A stretch of 64,000 nucleotides of DNA from Streptomyces sp. T39 (GTDB lineage Bacteria; Actinomycetota; Actinomycetes; Streptomycetales; Streptomycetaceae), in assembly GCF_008042045.1 (NCBI RefSeq), contig NZ_RDBP01000053.1, positions 1-64,000 of the forward strand. The letters run 5' to 3'. The first letter of the stretch is position 1. The number at the start of each line of letters is the position of its first letter. Made by a program: the position numbers and the translations under genes. The notes below the pieces were generated by a model, which was not told the origin of the DNA, ran no database searches, and saw only the letters and a program-made list of their open reading frames with translations. Shown here one piece after another: positions 7,173-15,719 of the stretch.

Positions 7173-9836
7173 TCAGCCGGTGGTGCAGGGTTCGCCGTTG
7201 AGCGCGAAGGCGGTGGGGTCGACCGCCCCGCCGCCGGAGGTGCCGTTGAAGCCGAAGTCCACCGAACCGCCGGGCGCGATGGTGCCGTTCCACGAGGCGG
7301 GGTGCGCGGCGACCTCTCGCCCGGTCTGGACGATCCGGCTGCTCCAGTGGTGGGTGACCCGCTGGTCGTCGGCGAACGACCAGGTCAGCGTCCACGGACT
7401 GATCGCCTCGGTGCCGGTGTTGGTGACCGTCACACGGCTGGTGAAGCCCCCGTTCCAGCGGTCCGACACGTAGCCGACCTCGCACGCGGCCGGGTCGGGA
7501 TCCGTGGCGCCGGAGCCGCCGAGATCGTCCGCGAAGGAGGCGACCCAGGCGAGCGGGGCGTTCCAGTTGATGGTCACCTCGTTGGTGGCCCAGGAGCCGA
7601 TGTCGTCGATGTAGCACATGGCCGGAGCGCAGCCCTTGAGCTTGTCCTGGGCGATCGGGTCCTGGATGTCGACGTTGGGGCCGCCCGCGACCGAGCCGGG
7701 TGCCGGGTTGGGCAGGCTCGGGTCGAGCTGGTGGGCCCAGTGCCGGTGATGCTGGTTGTGCGAGTCACGCTCGCCGTGCCCGGTGACGTAGGACTGGTTG
7801 AGCGGGTTGCGGCCCAGCAGGTAGTCCAGGCCGCCCAGCAGTGCGTCCCGGTACTTCGTGTCACCGGTCAGGTCGTGGGCGACCCCGAGCACCACCATGT
7901 TGTTGAGCACTCCGCTGTTGGACCCCCACACATAGCGGCTGTCCTCCGGGGCGTAGGGCACGCCGTAGGCGGCGGCCCGCGCGTCCGCGGCGTAGCGGTC
8001 GGCGCCCGTGGTCACCAGGGAGCGCACCCCGGCCAGCTCGGCGGCCGTCAGGCCGTTGTCCACCGTGGCCAGGGACAGCGCGCCCAGACCCGCGGTGCCG
8101 CCCCACCACATGCCGCCGCGCGGGAAGACCTTGTCCGCGTCCCCGTGCAGCGGGGAGTCCAGCAGGTGCCTGCGGTAGCCGTCCTGGCCGGTGGTGACGA
8201 AGAGCTCCGCCGCGGCCCAGTAGAACTCGTCGCTCACGTCTGCGTCCTCGTAGGCGCCGCCGCCGACGTTGTCGCCGGCTCCGGCGTAGACCTCCGGGTG
8301 GGCCAGAGCGGCCTGCCAGGCCCGGGTGGCCGAGGTCAGGCAACGGTCGGCGAAGGCCGCGTCGTACGGCCGGAACAGGCGGGCGCACTGGGCACCGGCC
8401 GCTGCCAGGTTGAGGGTGGCCGCGGTGGACGGCGGGTGGAGCTCCCGCTTCTCCGGGTCCTGGTGCGGCAGCAGCGGCAGCCCTGTCCACTTCTCGTCGT
8501 GGACCTTGTGGTGCGCCATGCCCGCCAGTTCCTCACCGGCGGGGACCTGCATCTTCATCAGGAAGTCGAGCTGCCAGGCGGCCTCGTCCAGGATGTCCGG
8601 GGTGCCGTTGCCCCGCTCGGGCACCCGCAGCCGGCCGTCGCCCAGGGGTTCGCCGTCGGCGTTCCGGGCGGTCAGGGTGCGTTCGTAGGTGGCCATCACC
8701 TGGGCGACCGAGATGCCTCCGTTGACGACGTACTTGCCGTGGTCCCCGGCGTCGTACCAGCCGCCGCGCACGTCCAGCCGGTAGTCGCAGACACCGGGCT
8801 GGCACGGCACGTCACCGTCGCCCTGGTTGGGTGCCGCGTCCAGGTGTCCGGCGGGCCGGGCGTACTCCTCGCCGACCAGGCCGGCGTCGATCCCGATGCC
8901 GCTGCGGTTGTGGTAGAAGTACGCGAGCGCGTCCGTGCGCAGCTGTGCGTACAGGTCGTCACCGATGGCGAACGGCTCGCTCGTCTCGCCGGCGACGGTG
9001 ACGGTGTAGTCCTGGCCGGCCCTGGTGAACTCGCCGAAGTCGAAGGTGTGCACATGCTGGCGCGAGGTCGGGTCCTGGCCGAACACCCTGGTGGTGCCGG
9101 TGGCCGCCGCGCTGCCGTCGGGCGCGTTCAGGGTCCAGGTCACGGGCTCGGCCGCCTCGGTGACGAACGTACCGATCTTGGGTCCTTCGGTCAGGTAGCC
9201 CACCTGGTTGACCCGGACCGGTGAGCCGGTGTCCGGCTGGTAGGGCGGGGGCGCGGTTCCGCCCGTGAGTGAGACGTCGTCCAGGCAGAGGGTGAACGCT
9301 TGCTCGTGGCCGCCCACCTGGAAGCCGAGCTGGGCGGCGTCGTTGTCGGCCTTCGCGGTGAAGGTGTGGGTGAAGGTCTGCGGCTCGGTGGTGATCCGGT
9401 CGGTCGAGAGGTGCTCAGCCGTGTAGGGCTCCACGGCCATCTGCAGGGCGGTGCGCATCGCGACGGGGACGGTGGCGTGCGCGGTGAAGCTCAGCACGTA
9501 GCCCTCGCCGGCCAGCAGGTCGACACCGTCCTGCCCGATGATGGCGTCCCAGGGGTTGGCGGTGCCTGCGGCGATGTCAGCGCACAGTTCGCCGCCGGTG
9601 ACCGCGGCCGGGCTGTTCGGCGTCCACCACCAGGGGGCGGTGCCGGCGGAGAAGTCGCCGTTGACGATCTGCTCGGCGCCCTCGGCGGCGCGGGTGTCCG
9701 GGATCTCGGCGGATCCGGCCGGGGCCGCGACGAGGCCGGCGATCAGGACGCCCATGACCGCGGTGCCCACGAGGCGGCTTCCGCGGCGGTACCCGCGACG
9801 GCGGGCGGGCTGGGGTAAGCGCAGGAGATGTCTCAC
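7173..9836 (-). CDS. Secreted GH9 endoglucanase with CBM4/9-like, Ig-like and CBM2 modules
   Basis: This 887-aa secreted cellulase has modules in this order: a signal peptide ending near AGSAE (about residue 43); a CBM4/9-type jelly roll (IVNGDFSAGTAPWWWTPN, about 55-192); an Ig-like cellulase N-domain (VRVNQVGYLTEGPKIGTFV, about 207-295); a GH9 catalytic barrel; and a C-terminal CBM2 (CEVGYVSDRWNGGFTSRV, from about 780) ending GEPCTTG. Catalytic signatures are WYDAGDHGKYV near 362 and NEVTINWNAP near 753, whose Glu is the expected general acid. It would cut beta-1,4-glucan outside the cell. GTG 9836 follows AAGGAC. Codon 7 is TTA (9816-9818), implying dependence on the bldA tRNA. Two CebR-type operators lie upstream. 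Confidence 0.93.
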   Translation of the reverse strand: MRHLLRLPQPARRRGYRRGSRLVGTAVMGVLIAGLVAAPAGSAEIPDTRAAEGAEQIVNGDFSAGTAPWWWTPNSPAAVTGGELCADIAAGTANPWDAIIGQDGVDLLAGEGYVLSFTAHATVPVAMRTALQMAVEPYTAEHLSTDRITTEPQTFTHTFTAKADNDAAQLGFQVGGHEQAFTLCLDDVSLTGGTAPPPYQPDTGSPVRVNQVGYLTEGPKIGTFVTEAAEPVTWTLNAPDGSAAATGTTRVFGQDPTSRQHVHTFDFGEFTRAGQDYTVTVAGETSEPFAIGDDLYAQLRTDALAYFYHNRSGIGIDAGLVGEEYARPAGHLDAAPNQGDGDVPCQPGVCDYRLDVRGGWYDAGDHGKYVVNGGISVAQVMATYERTLTARNADGEPLGDGRLRVPERGNGTPDILDEAAWQLDFLMKMQVPAGEELAGMAHHKVHDEKWTGLPLLPHQDPEKRELHPPSTAATLNLAAAGAQCARLFRPYDAAFADRCLTSATRAWQAALAHPEVYAGAGDNVGGGAYEDADVSDEFYWAAAELFVTTGQDGYRRHLLDSPLHGDADKVFPRGGMWWGGTAGLGALSLATVDNGLTAAELAGVRSLVTTGADRYAADARAAAYGVPYAPEDSRYVWGSNSGVLNNMVVLGVAHDLTGDTKYRDALLGGLDYLLGRNPLNQSYVTGHGERDSHNQHHRHWAHQLDPSLPNPAPGSVAGGPNVDIQDPIAQDKLKGCAPAMCYIDDIGSWATNEVTINWNAPLAWVASFADDLGGSGATDPDPAACEVGYVSDRWNGGFTSRVTVTNTGTEAISPWTLTWSFADDQRVTHHWSSRIVQTGREVAAHPASWNGTIAPGGSVDFGFNGTSGGGAVDPTAFALNGEPCTTG

Positions 9837-9867
9837 GCCTGGGTCCTTACTCGGTTACGGACAGGCA

Positions 9868-9881
9868 CGGGAGCGCTCCCA
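9868..9881. promoter_or_regulatory. CebR-type operator (one mismatch)
   Basis: CGGGAGCGCTCCCA differs by one base from the established CebR palindrome TGGGAGCGCTCCCA, the cello-oligosaccharide-responsive repressor site of Streptomyces. It lies 32 bp upstream of the GH9 start, where a bound repressor would block the promoter or early transcription. Confidence 0.85.
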
Positions 9882-10060
9882 CGCCTGCGGGGACTTTGGA
9901 ACTGTGGGCGCCTGGAGGGGGCATGTCAACCCCTCGCGCCACGTCCGGCGCACCCGCCCCGGACATGGGAGCGGGTTCGGCCACCCATCGGGCGCCCACC
10001 CCGCGAGCCAACGGCGCCGGTGGGGGCGCCCGGCCGCGGCACCATCCCGGTACAGCCAAC

Positions 10061-10074
10061 TGGGAGCGCTCCCA
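10061..10074. promoter_or_regulatory. CebR operator (perfect palindrome)
   Basis: TGGGAGCGCTCCCA is an exact copy of the CebR consensus. It lies 225 bp upstream of the GH9 start and 232 bp upstream of the divergent DUF3592 gene. Two sites on one promoter region suggest looping or control of both directions. The rest of 9837-10305 shows no gene. Confidence 0.9.
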
Positions 10075-10305
10075 GTCCGCCACACACTGAGGACGAGATC
10101 TCGGACAGCTCCTGCGCTCCCGAGTCACGATCGCGGCCGACGGGAAGACACCCGCCGCCGTCGACCAGTCGGGCGGACTCATCCCCACCGTGCCGGCCAT
10201 GACGCCGCACCGACCTGCGGCAACCCCGGCTTGCCCTCCGGCACGGCACCACAGGGTCATGTCCGCCCCGGCAACCAATGCCCTCACCTGCGCGTCGGAC
10301 ACCAC

Positions 10306-10731
10306 ATGAAACGTGAATGGCTCTTCTCGCTCATACCGCTGCTGATCGGCGTGAGCTTCCTCTGCATCGGCGTGTACGGGCTCCGCCGCGCCAGCGAGCT
10401 CCGACACACCGGAGTCACGGCGGTAGGCCGAGTCGTGCGTCACGACACCCGGCGAGGCGACGAGGGAGCCACCTACCACCACCCCGTGGTGGCCTGGACG
10501 ACTCGGGACGGCCGCGACTGCACATACCCCTCCGGCTTCGGCCGGGGCACCGTTCTCCACGGCTACGCCATCGGCAGCTCTGTCACGGTCCTCTACGACG
10601 AGAAGAACCCCAGCCGCTTCGAGATCCGAGGGTGGGACAGCTCGTCGATCCACCTGGTGTTCACCGTCGTGGGAGCGGCGCTCACAGCCGGCACCCTGTC
10701 GGTTCTCCTCACCCTGCTGATCACTGCCTGA
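10306..10731 (+). CDS. DUF3592-type small membrane protein
   Basis: The 141-aa product has two membrane helices (about residues 5-24, LFSLIPLLIGVSFLCIGVYG, and about 115-138). They flank an extracytoplasmic or cytoplasmic beta-rich segment with VTAVGRVVRHDTR and YAIGSSVTVLYDEKNPSRF, the pattern of DUF3592. The function of the family is unknown. Start ATG 10306 (MKREW). It is divergent from the cellulase gene and shares its upstream region, including the CebR palindromes. Confidence 0.7.
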   Translation: MKREWLFSLIPLLIGVSFLCIGVYGLRRASELRHTGVTAVGRVVRHDTRRGDEGATYHHPVVAWTTRDGRDCTYPSGFGRGTVLHGYAIGSSVTVLYDEKNPSRFEIRGWDSSSIHLVFTVVGAALTAGTLSVLLTLLITA

Positions 10732-10969
10732 TCAGCACGGGCGCCCACCAGGAGCCTGGCCCGCGCTCTGTCACATCCTCGACGAGTGAAGCGCACGCTG
10801 CCCCGGGCAGCGGTCCACGACCGGGCCGGCGTGCCCGTGTGCCGTCGTCGTCGTCATCCCTCGACCGGGGTGACGTCCTCGCCCCCTGCCCAGGCTCCGG
10901 TCGCGAACCAGGCGCGAGTCGCGCAGCCGTGGACGACGCGCCCGGACACCCCCTCGGCCGCCCTCGGGG

Positions 10970-11356
10970 TCACTCGGCGGCGGCCGGCGTGGCGAGTCCG
11001 GCGGGCAGGTCACGGAGGCCCAGGCGCAGGTGCTCGACGTGGTGGAGCGCCTGGTCGAGGAGTTCGGCGACGTGGTCGTCGTACAGCGCGTAGACGATCG
11101 AGCGTCCGCGCCGCTCCCCCGTCACCAGGCCGAGGTTGCGCAACAGGCGGAGCTGGTGGGAGCAGGCCGAGGGTTCCATCCCCACGGCGGCCGCCAGCTC
11201 GCCGACCGAGGTCGGCCCCTCGCGCAGGCGCGCGAGGATGTACAACCGCGAGGGCGTGGCGAGGGCCTGAAAGGTGGCGGCGACATCGCCGGCGCCCACC
11301 GCGTCGAGGCGCTCGCGGGTGCCTGCGCTGGTGGTGGCGTTCGATCCGTGGCCCAT
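10970..11356 (-). CDS. ArsR/SmtB family metal-sensing repressor (Zn/Co/Ni-type alpha-5 site)
   Basis: This 128-aa winged-helix repressor has the recognition helix in VGELAAAVGMEPSACSHQLR (about 60-79). The C-terminal helix contains DDHVAELLDQALHHVEH, which fits the D-x-H-x10-H-x2-H metal ligand spacing of the alpha-5 sites in CzrA, SmtB and NmtR. This supports sensing of Zn, Co or Ni rather than arsenite or cadmium through cysteines. ATG 11356 is chosen because an upstream extension lacks family similarity. It is divergent from a P1B-4 metal ATPase, its likely target. Confidence 0.85.
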   Translation of the reverse strand: MGHGSNATTSAGTRERLDAVGAGDVAATFQALATPSRLYILARLREGPTSVGELAAAVGMEPSACSHQLRLLRNLGLVTGERRGRSIVYALYDDHVAELLDQALHHVEHLRLGLRDLPAGLATPAAAE

Positions 11357-11450
11357 GCGACCATGATACGAAAGACATCTGAAGACCTGTTCATGCATTC
11401 CTGTATGGTGAGCGTGTCGCCACTGTTCGCCCGTGAAGGGGTGCTTTGTC

Positions 11451-13529
11451 ATGTCTTCTGTCCTGGAGAGGCCCTCGAAGGCCGCCACCGGTGCGGACCA
11501 GGCGCCGCCCCGGCGGCGCACCAGGATCCTGGAGCTGCCCGAAGCCCGGTGGGCCCTGATGGCACTCGTGCTGTTCCTGGCCGCCCTTCCGCTGTATCTG
11601 CTGGACGCACCGGCGTGGCTGTGGGGACCGCTGTTCGCGGCCACCTATGTCACCGGCGGATGGGAGCCGGGCTGGGAGGGGCTGAAGGCCCTCAAGGGCA
11701 AGACCCTGGACGTGGACCTCCTGATGGTGGTCGCGGCCCTCGGCGCCGCCGCGATCGGCCAGGTCCTGGACGGTGCGCTGCTGATCGTCATCTTCGCCAC
11801 CTCCGGCGCTCTGGAAGCGATCGCCACCGCCCGCACCGCGGACTCCGTACGCGGTCTGCTCGACCTCGCCCCGGAGACAGCGACCCGGATCGCGGACGAC
11901 GGCACCGAGGAGACCGTCCCGGCCGACTCGCTCGCCGTGGGCGACGTCCTGCTCGTACGGCCGGGGGAACGCATCGGCGCCGACGGCCGCGTGCTCGGCG
12001 GCGCGAGCGATGTCGACCAGGCCACCATCACCGGAGAGCCGCTGCCCGCCGCCAAGCAACGCGGCGACGAGGTGTTCGCCGGCACACTGAACGGCTCCGG
12101 AGCCCTGCGGGTGAAGGTCGAGCGCGATCCGTCGGAATCGGTGATCGCCCGGATCGTCGCGATGGTCGAGGAGGCCGCCGGGACGAAGGCGCCCACCCAG
12201 CTGTTCATCGAGAAGGTCGAGCAGCGCTACAGCCTCGGCATGGTGGCCGCCACCCTGCTGATCTTCGCGGTCCCCCTGCTGATGGGATCGGATCTCCAGG
12301 CCACGCTGCTGCGGGCGATGACCTTCATGATCGTCGCCTCGCCGTGCGCCGTCGTCCTGGCCACGATGCCGCCGCTGCTGTCCGCGATGGCCAACGCCGG
12401 CCGCCACGGCGTGCTGGTGAAGTCCGCCGTCGTCATGGAACGCCTCGGACAGGTCGACGCAGTCGCGCTCGACAAGACCGGCACCCTCACCGAGGGCACC
12501 CCGCGCCTGACGGATCTGCGCCCGCTCGACGGCTCCGGCCTCGACGAGGGCGCACTCCTGCGCCTCGCCGCGGCGGCCGAGCACCCCAGCGAACACCCCC
12601 TCGCGCGCGCGGTGGTGGACGCGGCCGGCGCCCGCGGCCTGGACCTGCCGTCGGCCGAGGACTTCTCCTCCACGCCCGGCACCGGGGTCACGGCCACCAT
12701 CGACGGCCGCGCCGTCGCGGTCGGCAGCCCCGCCCGCCTCCTCCACGGCACCGACCACCCGGTCGCCGCCCTGGCCGCCGCGCTGGAGGAGCGGGGCCAC
12801 ACCGCCGTCGTGGTCACCCTCGACGGCCGCCCGGTCGGCGTCCTCGGGATCGCCGACCGGCTGCGCCCCGAGGCCGCCGCCGCCACCCGCGCGCTGGCCG
12901 AACTGACCGGCCGCGTCCCGGTCCTGGTCACCGGCGACAATCCGCGCGCAGCCGCCCGCCTCGCCGCCGAGGTCGGCATCACCGACGTACGGGCCGGCCT
13001 GCTGCCCCAGGACAAGGTCGCCGCCGTCCACGAACTCCGGAACGACGGCGCCAGGGTCCTCGTCGTCGGCGACGGCGTCAACGACGCCCCCGCCCTCGCC
13101 GCCGCCCACACCGGCATCGCCATGGGACGGGCCGGATCCGACCTCGCCCTGGAGACCGCCGACGCCGTCGTCGTCCGCGACGAACTCGCCACCATCCCCA
13201 CCGTGGTGAACCTCTCCCGCCGCGCCCGCACCCTCGTGATCCAGAACCTCGTCATCGCGGGCACCTTCATCGCCGTCCTGGCCGTCTGGGACCTCGTCGG
13301 CACGCTGCCCCTGCCCCTCGGTGTCGCCGGACACGAGGGCTCCACCGTCCTGGTCGGCCTCAACGGCCTGCGGCTGCTCGCCGACGGCGCCTGGCGCCGC
13401 GCCCGGCCGGACATGCGAGGAGTCGCCCGGAGGAACACGCGCACGAAAGACGCCCCCACACGGGCGGGGGCCTCCTCCCCGGGGCCTGTCGGTCGGGCGG
13501 TTCGGCGTGGACGCGGCGGGAGGGGCTGA
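11451..13529 (+). CDS. P1B-4-type heavy-metal translocating ATPase (Co/Zn/Fe export, CtpD/CoaT group)
   Basis: The product is 692 aa. It shows TGEP (actuator), SPC in transmembrane helix 6 (ASPCAVVLAT), the phosphorylation motif DKTGTLTEG and the hinge GDGVNDAPAL. A final helix carries HEGSTVLVGLNGLRLL. SPC together with HEGxT and the absence of an N-terminal metal-binding HMA domain define the P1B-4 group, which exports Co, Zn or Fe. The start is ATG 11451 behind AAGGGG. The last ~30 codons run through a hairpin at 13452-13471 and look non-homologous, so the ancestral stop may have been lost. The divergent ArsR repressor probably controls it. Confidence 0.9.
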   Translation: MSSVLERPSKAATGADQAPPRRRTRILELPEARWALMALVLFLAALPLYLLDAPAWLWGPLFAATYVTGGWEPGWEGLKALKGKTLDVDLLMVVAALGAAAIGQVLDGALLIVIFATSGALEAIATARTADSVRGLLDLAPETATRIADDGTEETVPADSLAVGDVLLVRPGERIGADGRVLGGASDVDQATITGEPLPAAKQRGDEVFAGTLNGSGALRVKVERDPSESVIARIVAMVEEAAGTKAPTQLFIEKVEQRYSLGMVAATLLIFAVPLLMGSDLQATLLRAMTFMIVASPCAVVLATMPPLLSAMANAGRHGVLVKSAVVMERLGQVDAVALDKTGTLTEGTPRLTDLRPLDGSGLDEGALLRLAAAAEHPSEHPLARAVVDAAGARGLDLPSAEDFSSTPGTGVTATIDGRAVAVGSPARLLHGTDHPVAALAAALEERGHTAVVVTLDGRPVGVLGIADRLRPEAAAATRALAELTGRVPVLVTGDNPRAAARLAAEVGITDVRAGLLPQDKVAAVHELRNDGARVLVVGDGVNDAPALAAAHTGIAMGRAGSDLALETADAVVVRDELATIPTVVNLSRRARTLVIQNLVIAGTFIAVLAVWDLVGTLPLPLGVAGHEGSTVLVGLNGLRLLADGAWRRARPDMRGVARRNTRTKDAPTRAGASSPGPVGRAVRRGRGGRG
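13452..13471 (+). terminator. Terminator-like hairpin inside the ATPase reading frame
   Basis: GCCCCC (13452-13457) and GGGGGC (13466-13471) can pair within the last codons of the ATPase ORF. Its place inside the coding frame suggests that the current C-terminus is an extension into former 3' untranslated sequence. Nothing further is seen in 13530-13728. Confidence 0.4.
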
Positions 13530-13728
13530 AGACGTAGAGGTCGAGGACACCGGGCCGGTTTCGGCTTCGACGCCGCCCGGATCAGCTGCAGATGCGCGAT
13601 CTCGGCGCTGTCGTTCAGCAGCTCGCGTGGTCGACGGCAGTGTTCCACCAGCCGCCGGCGGTAACGCGGCACACGGCCGGCGGCCCGAGCGGCACGACCC
13701 GCCCCGGTCCCGGCGAGCGCCGGGGCGG

Positions 13729-14574
13729 TCAGTTCGGGTAGACCACGACGAAGTCCCCGGCGGCCTCCTCCCGACGGTCCAGAGCCCGCCGGAGCCGCCG
13801 CAGGTGCCCAGGGGTGAGCTGCAGCGGCGGCTCGTCGGGCTGGTACACGGTGCCGCGCGGGTAGTCGACTCCCGGCGTGCGCGTCATCTCGATGTGACAG
13901 CCGAGGACATGAGTGATCCGGGCCGTCGAGCAGAACGCGAGAAGCCGGTCCACGGTCGCGGAAAAGGCCTCGGTGTCACGGACGTAGAGCCGCCCCGGGT
14001 AGAGCGAGTCGCCGGTCAGCAGCAGACCCGTGTGACGGTCGTGGAACACGACGGCGGCGTCCTGGTGGCCCGGCCCGGGCAGGGCGTCGACCACCCGTCC
14101 GCCGAGGTCCAGCTCGGCGGGGCGCAGCGGCCAGTCACGGAAGCCGAACCACTCCGTGACCTCCGGGAGCGAGGGACCGACGACTTCGGTGTGCGGGCGG
14201 TCGGCGAACTGCGCGTCGCCGGCGATGTGGTCGCCGTGCCCGTGCGTGTGTGCGACGACCAGGCCGTACCGGGGGCGCGGGTGCCGCGTGAGCCAGTCGT
14301 CGATCAAGGCGTCGACGGTGGCCCGCAGCGGCATCCGGTCCGGGTCCTCGGTCGCACCGGTGTCCAGCAGCAGCGCCCGTTCCTCGCCGAACAGCAGGAA
14401 CAGGAAGGGCGCCTCGAAGTGGACGGACTTGTTCTGCCTCAGGATCAGGGTGTGCTCGGTGTACGCATGCACCTGCACGGCACCGGCGGGGTCGTGTTCG
14501 CCGGCCGGACGGCCCGCGTGCCAGGTCACGTCCAGACTGCCGGGGACCGGAGCACCGGTGACGAAGTCGATCAT
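13729..14574 (-). CDS. MBL-fold metallohydrolase
   Basis: The product is 281 aa. It carries the zinc motif HTHGHGDH near residue 110, further ligands in PGHQDAAVVFHD and LTGDSLYPGRLYV, and a late histidine in VLGCHIEM. These fit the metallo-beta-lactamase fold with two metal ions. Family members hydrolyse thioesters, lactones, phosphoesters or antibiotics, and the substrate cannot be assigned. The nearest genes are unrelated. No signal peptide is present, so it should act in the cytoplasm. Confidence 0.85.
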   Translation of the reverse strand: MIDFVTGAPVPGSLDVTWHAGRPAGEHDPAGAVQVHAYTEHTLILRQNKSVHFEAPFLFLLFGEERALLLDTGATEDPDRMPLRATVDALIDDWLTRHPRPRYGLVVAHTHGHGDHIAGDAQFADRPHTEVVGPSLPEVTEWFGFRDWPLRPAELDLGGRVVDALPGPGHQDAAVVFHDRHTGLLLTGDSLYPGRLYVRDTEAFSATVDRLLAFCSTARITHVLGCHIEMTRTPGVDYPRGTVYQPDEPPLQLTPGHLRRLRRALDRREEAAGDFVVVYPN

Positions 14575-14800
14575 CCGACAACCCTACTCGGGCCTGGCAG
14601 CAGGGCGCCGGAGTACGGGCAAGCTCCCCGGCCGGCATGTGCGTCGAGGGCGTGCGGCGCGCAGCGTGGCCTTACCGGGGCAGGCGCTACGACAAGCAGC
14701 GCTGGGCAATCCTCGCTCCCGATGGGCGGGGCATGGGGCGGTGAGCGGTCGCGTCCGGCGGCCGCGCCCGCCTCGGTCGGCCTGCGCTCCAGCCCCCGTT

Positions 14801-15553
14801 TCACGCGCAGGAGCGCACCGCATGCTCCCAGGCGCCGGCGCTCCGGTAACGGTTCCTGTGCCCGGCGGTGAGCACGTGGTGCAGTTCCGCACGGTGCCGC
14901 GTGTTCGTCGGCAGGTCCAACTGGTCGAGAAGAGCCAGCGCGGCAGCCGGCTCCAGGTCGCCGTAGAGGTCGTGGAAGCTCGCCAGGATGCCTCTGAAGA
15001 CGGCACAGTGCAGGGCAGGGACCCGCGTGGCGGTTCGGTACGCCGGCTCCTTCACCGCCCAGCGCACCGGCCCCGAGCACTCCAGGACGCGGCGGGCCCG
15101 GCGGATCAGGGGTTCCGACCGGTCGGCCACCACGCGGTCGATGTCGCTGCCGAGCACTTCGGCGAAGGCGGTGTCGGAAGTGGTGTGATCCTCGAACCAG
15201 TCCACCCACAGCGAGTAGGTGACGGCCTCGACGTCCCGCTCCGCCTCCAACCGCCGGCGGTAGCCGCCCCACAGCACATCGGCCGGCAGGGGGCCTTCCG
15301 CGCTGTCGTCCGCGATCCGGATCTCGTACGTGACCCAGTATTCCTCGAGGAGGTCCAGCAGCCCGAAGGCCAGGCGTAGTTGCTCGGCAGGCTCCACGTC
15401 CTCGGCGAACACGTCTGCGGCCCAAGAATGCGCCACCTCGTTGGCCGTGAGCACCACGTCCGGCTTCTCGTCGCTCACCCACCCGTCGCGCCCCTGGTTG
15501 ACACCCTGATCGGACAGCCAGCGCCTCGCCGCCTCCGCGTCCTGCTTCTCCAT
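14801..15553 (-). CDS. Hypothetical protein, unrecognised
   Basis: The 250-aa product is acidic and mostly helical by composition (EPAEQLRLAFGLLDLLEEYW, then AVTYSLWVDWFEDHTTSDTA). It has no signal peptide, membrane helix or motif I recognise. ATG 15553 gives MEKQDAEAARRWL. The reading frame is long, free of rare codons and has GC-biased third positions, so it is very likely real. It is divergent from the TTA-containing hydrolase. The 226 bp between it and the MBL gene holds no supported feature. Confidence 0.6.
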   Translation of the reverse strand: MEKQDAEAARRWLSDQGVNQGRDGWVSDEKPDVVLTANEVAHSWAADVFAEDVEPAEQLRLAFGLLDLLEEYWVTYEIRIADDSAEGPLPADVLWGGYRRRLEAERDVEAVTYSLWVDWFEDHTTSDTAFAEVLGSDIDRVVADRSEPLIRRARRVLECSGPVRWAVKEPAYRTATRVPALHCAVFRGILASFHDLYGDLEPAAALALLDQLDLPTNTRHRAELHHVLTAGHRNRYRSAGAWEHAVRSCA

Positions 15554-15653
15554 TCGGGAAGTATGACAAGTCTCGGATGACCCCGCTGCCCCGTTGCCGT
15601 GGGCGGCGTCCGCCGTACGGTCGAAATCCCGCCTGCCTCAAGGAGGTGCCGGC

Positions 15654-15701
15654 ATGGTGGAGCCGAACGCCGGGAACCCGTACGGTCACATTGCTGACTG
15701 A
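15654..15701 (+). CDS. Putative 15-aa leader ORF upstream of the hydrolase
   Basis: AAGGAGG, an ideal ribosome-binding site, precedes ATG 15654. The ORF (MVEPNAGNPYGHIAD) stops at TGA 15699-15701, 18 nt before the hydrolase start. The segment around this start and the segment around the hydrolase start resemble each other (GAGGTGCCGGCATG against GAGGTGCTGGCATG, then GCCGGGAACC against GCGGGGAACC). This suggests a local duplication of the translation-initiation region. It may be a leader peptide or only a relic. Confidence 0.35.
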   Translation: MVEPNAGNPYGHIAD

Positions 15702-15719
15702 GCGTAAAGAGGTGCTGGC

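Noticed and set aside
14640-14735. Possible transposase scrap (RYDKQRWAILAPDG)
   Set aside because: Too short and without supporting similarity or repeats to call a mobile element.
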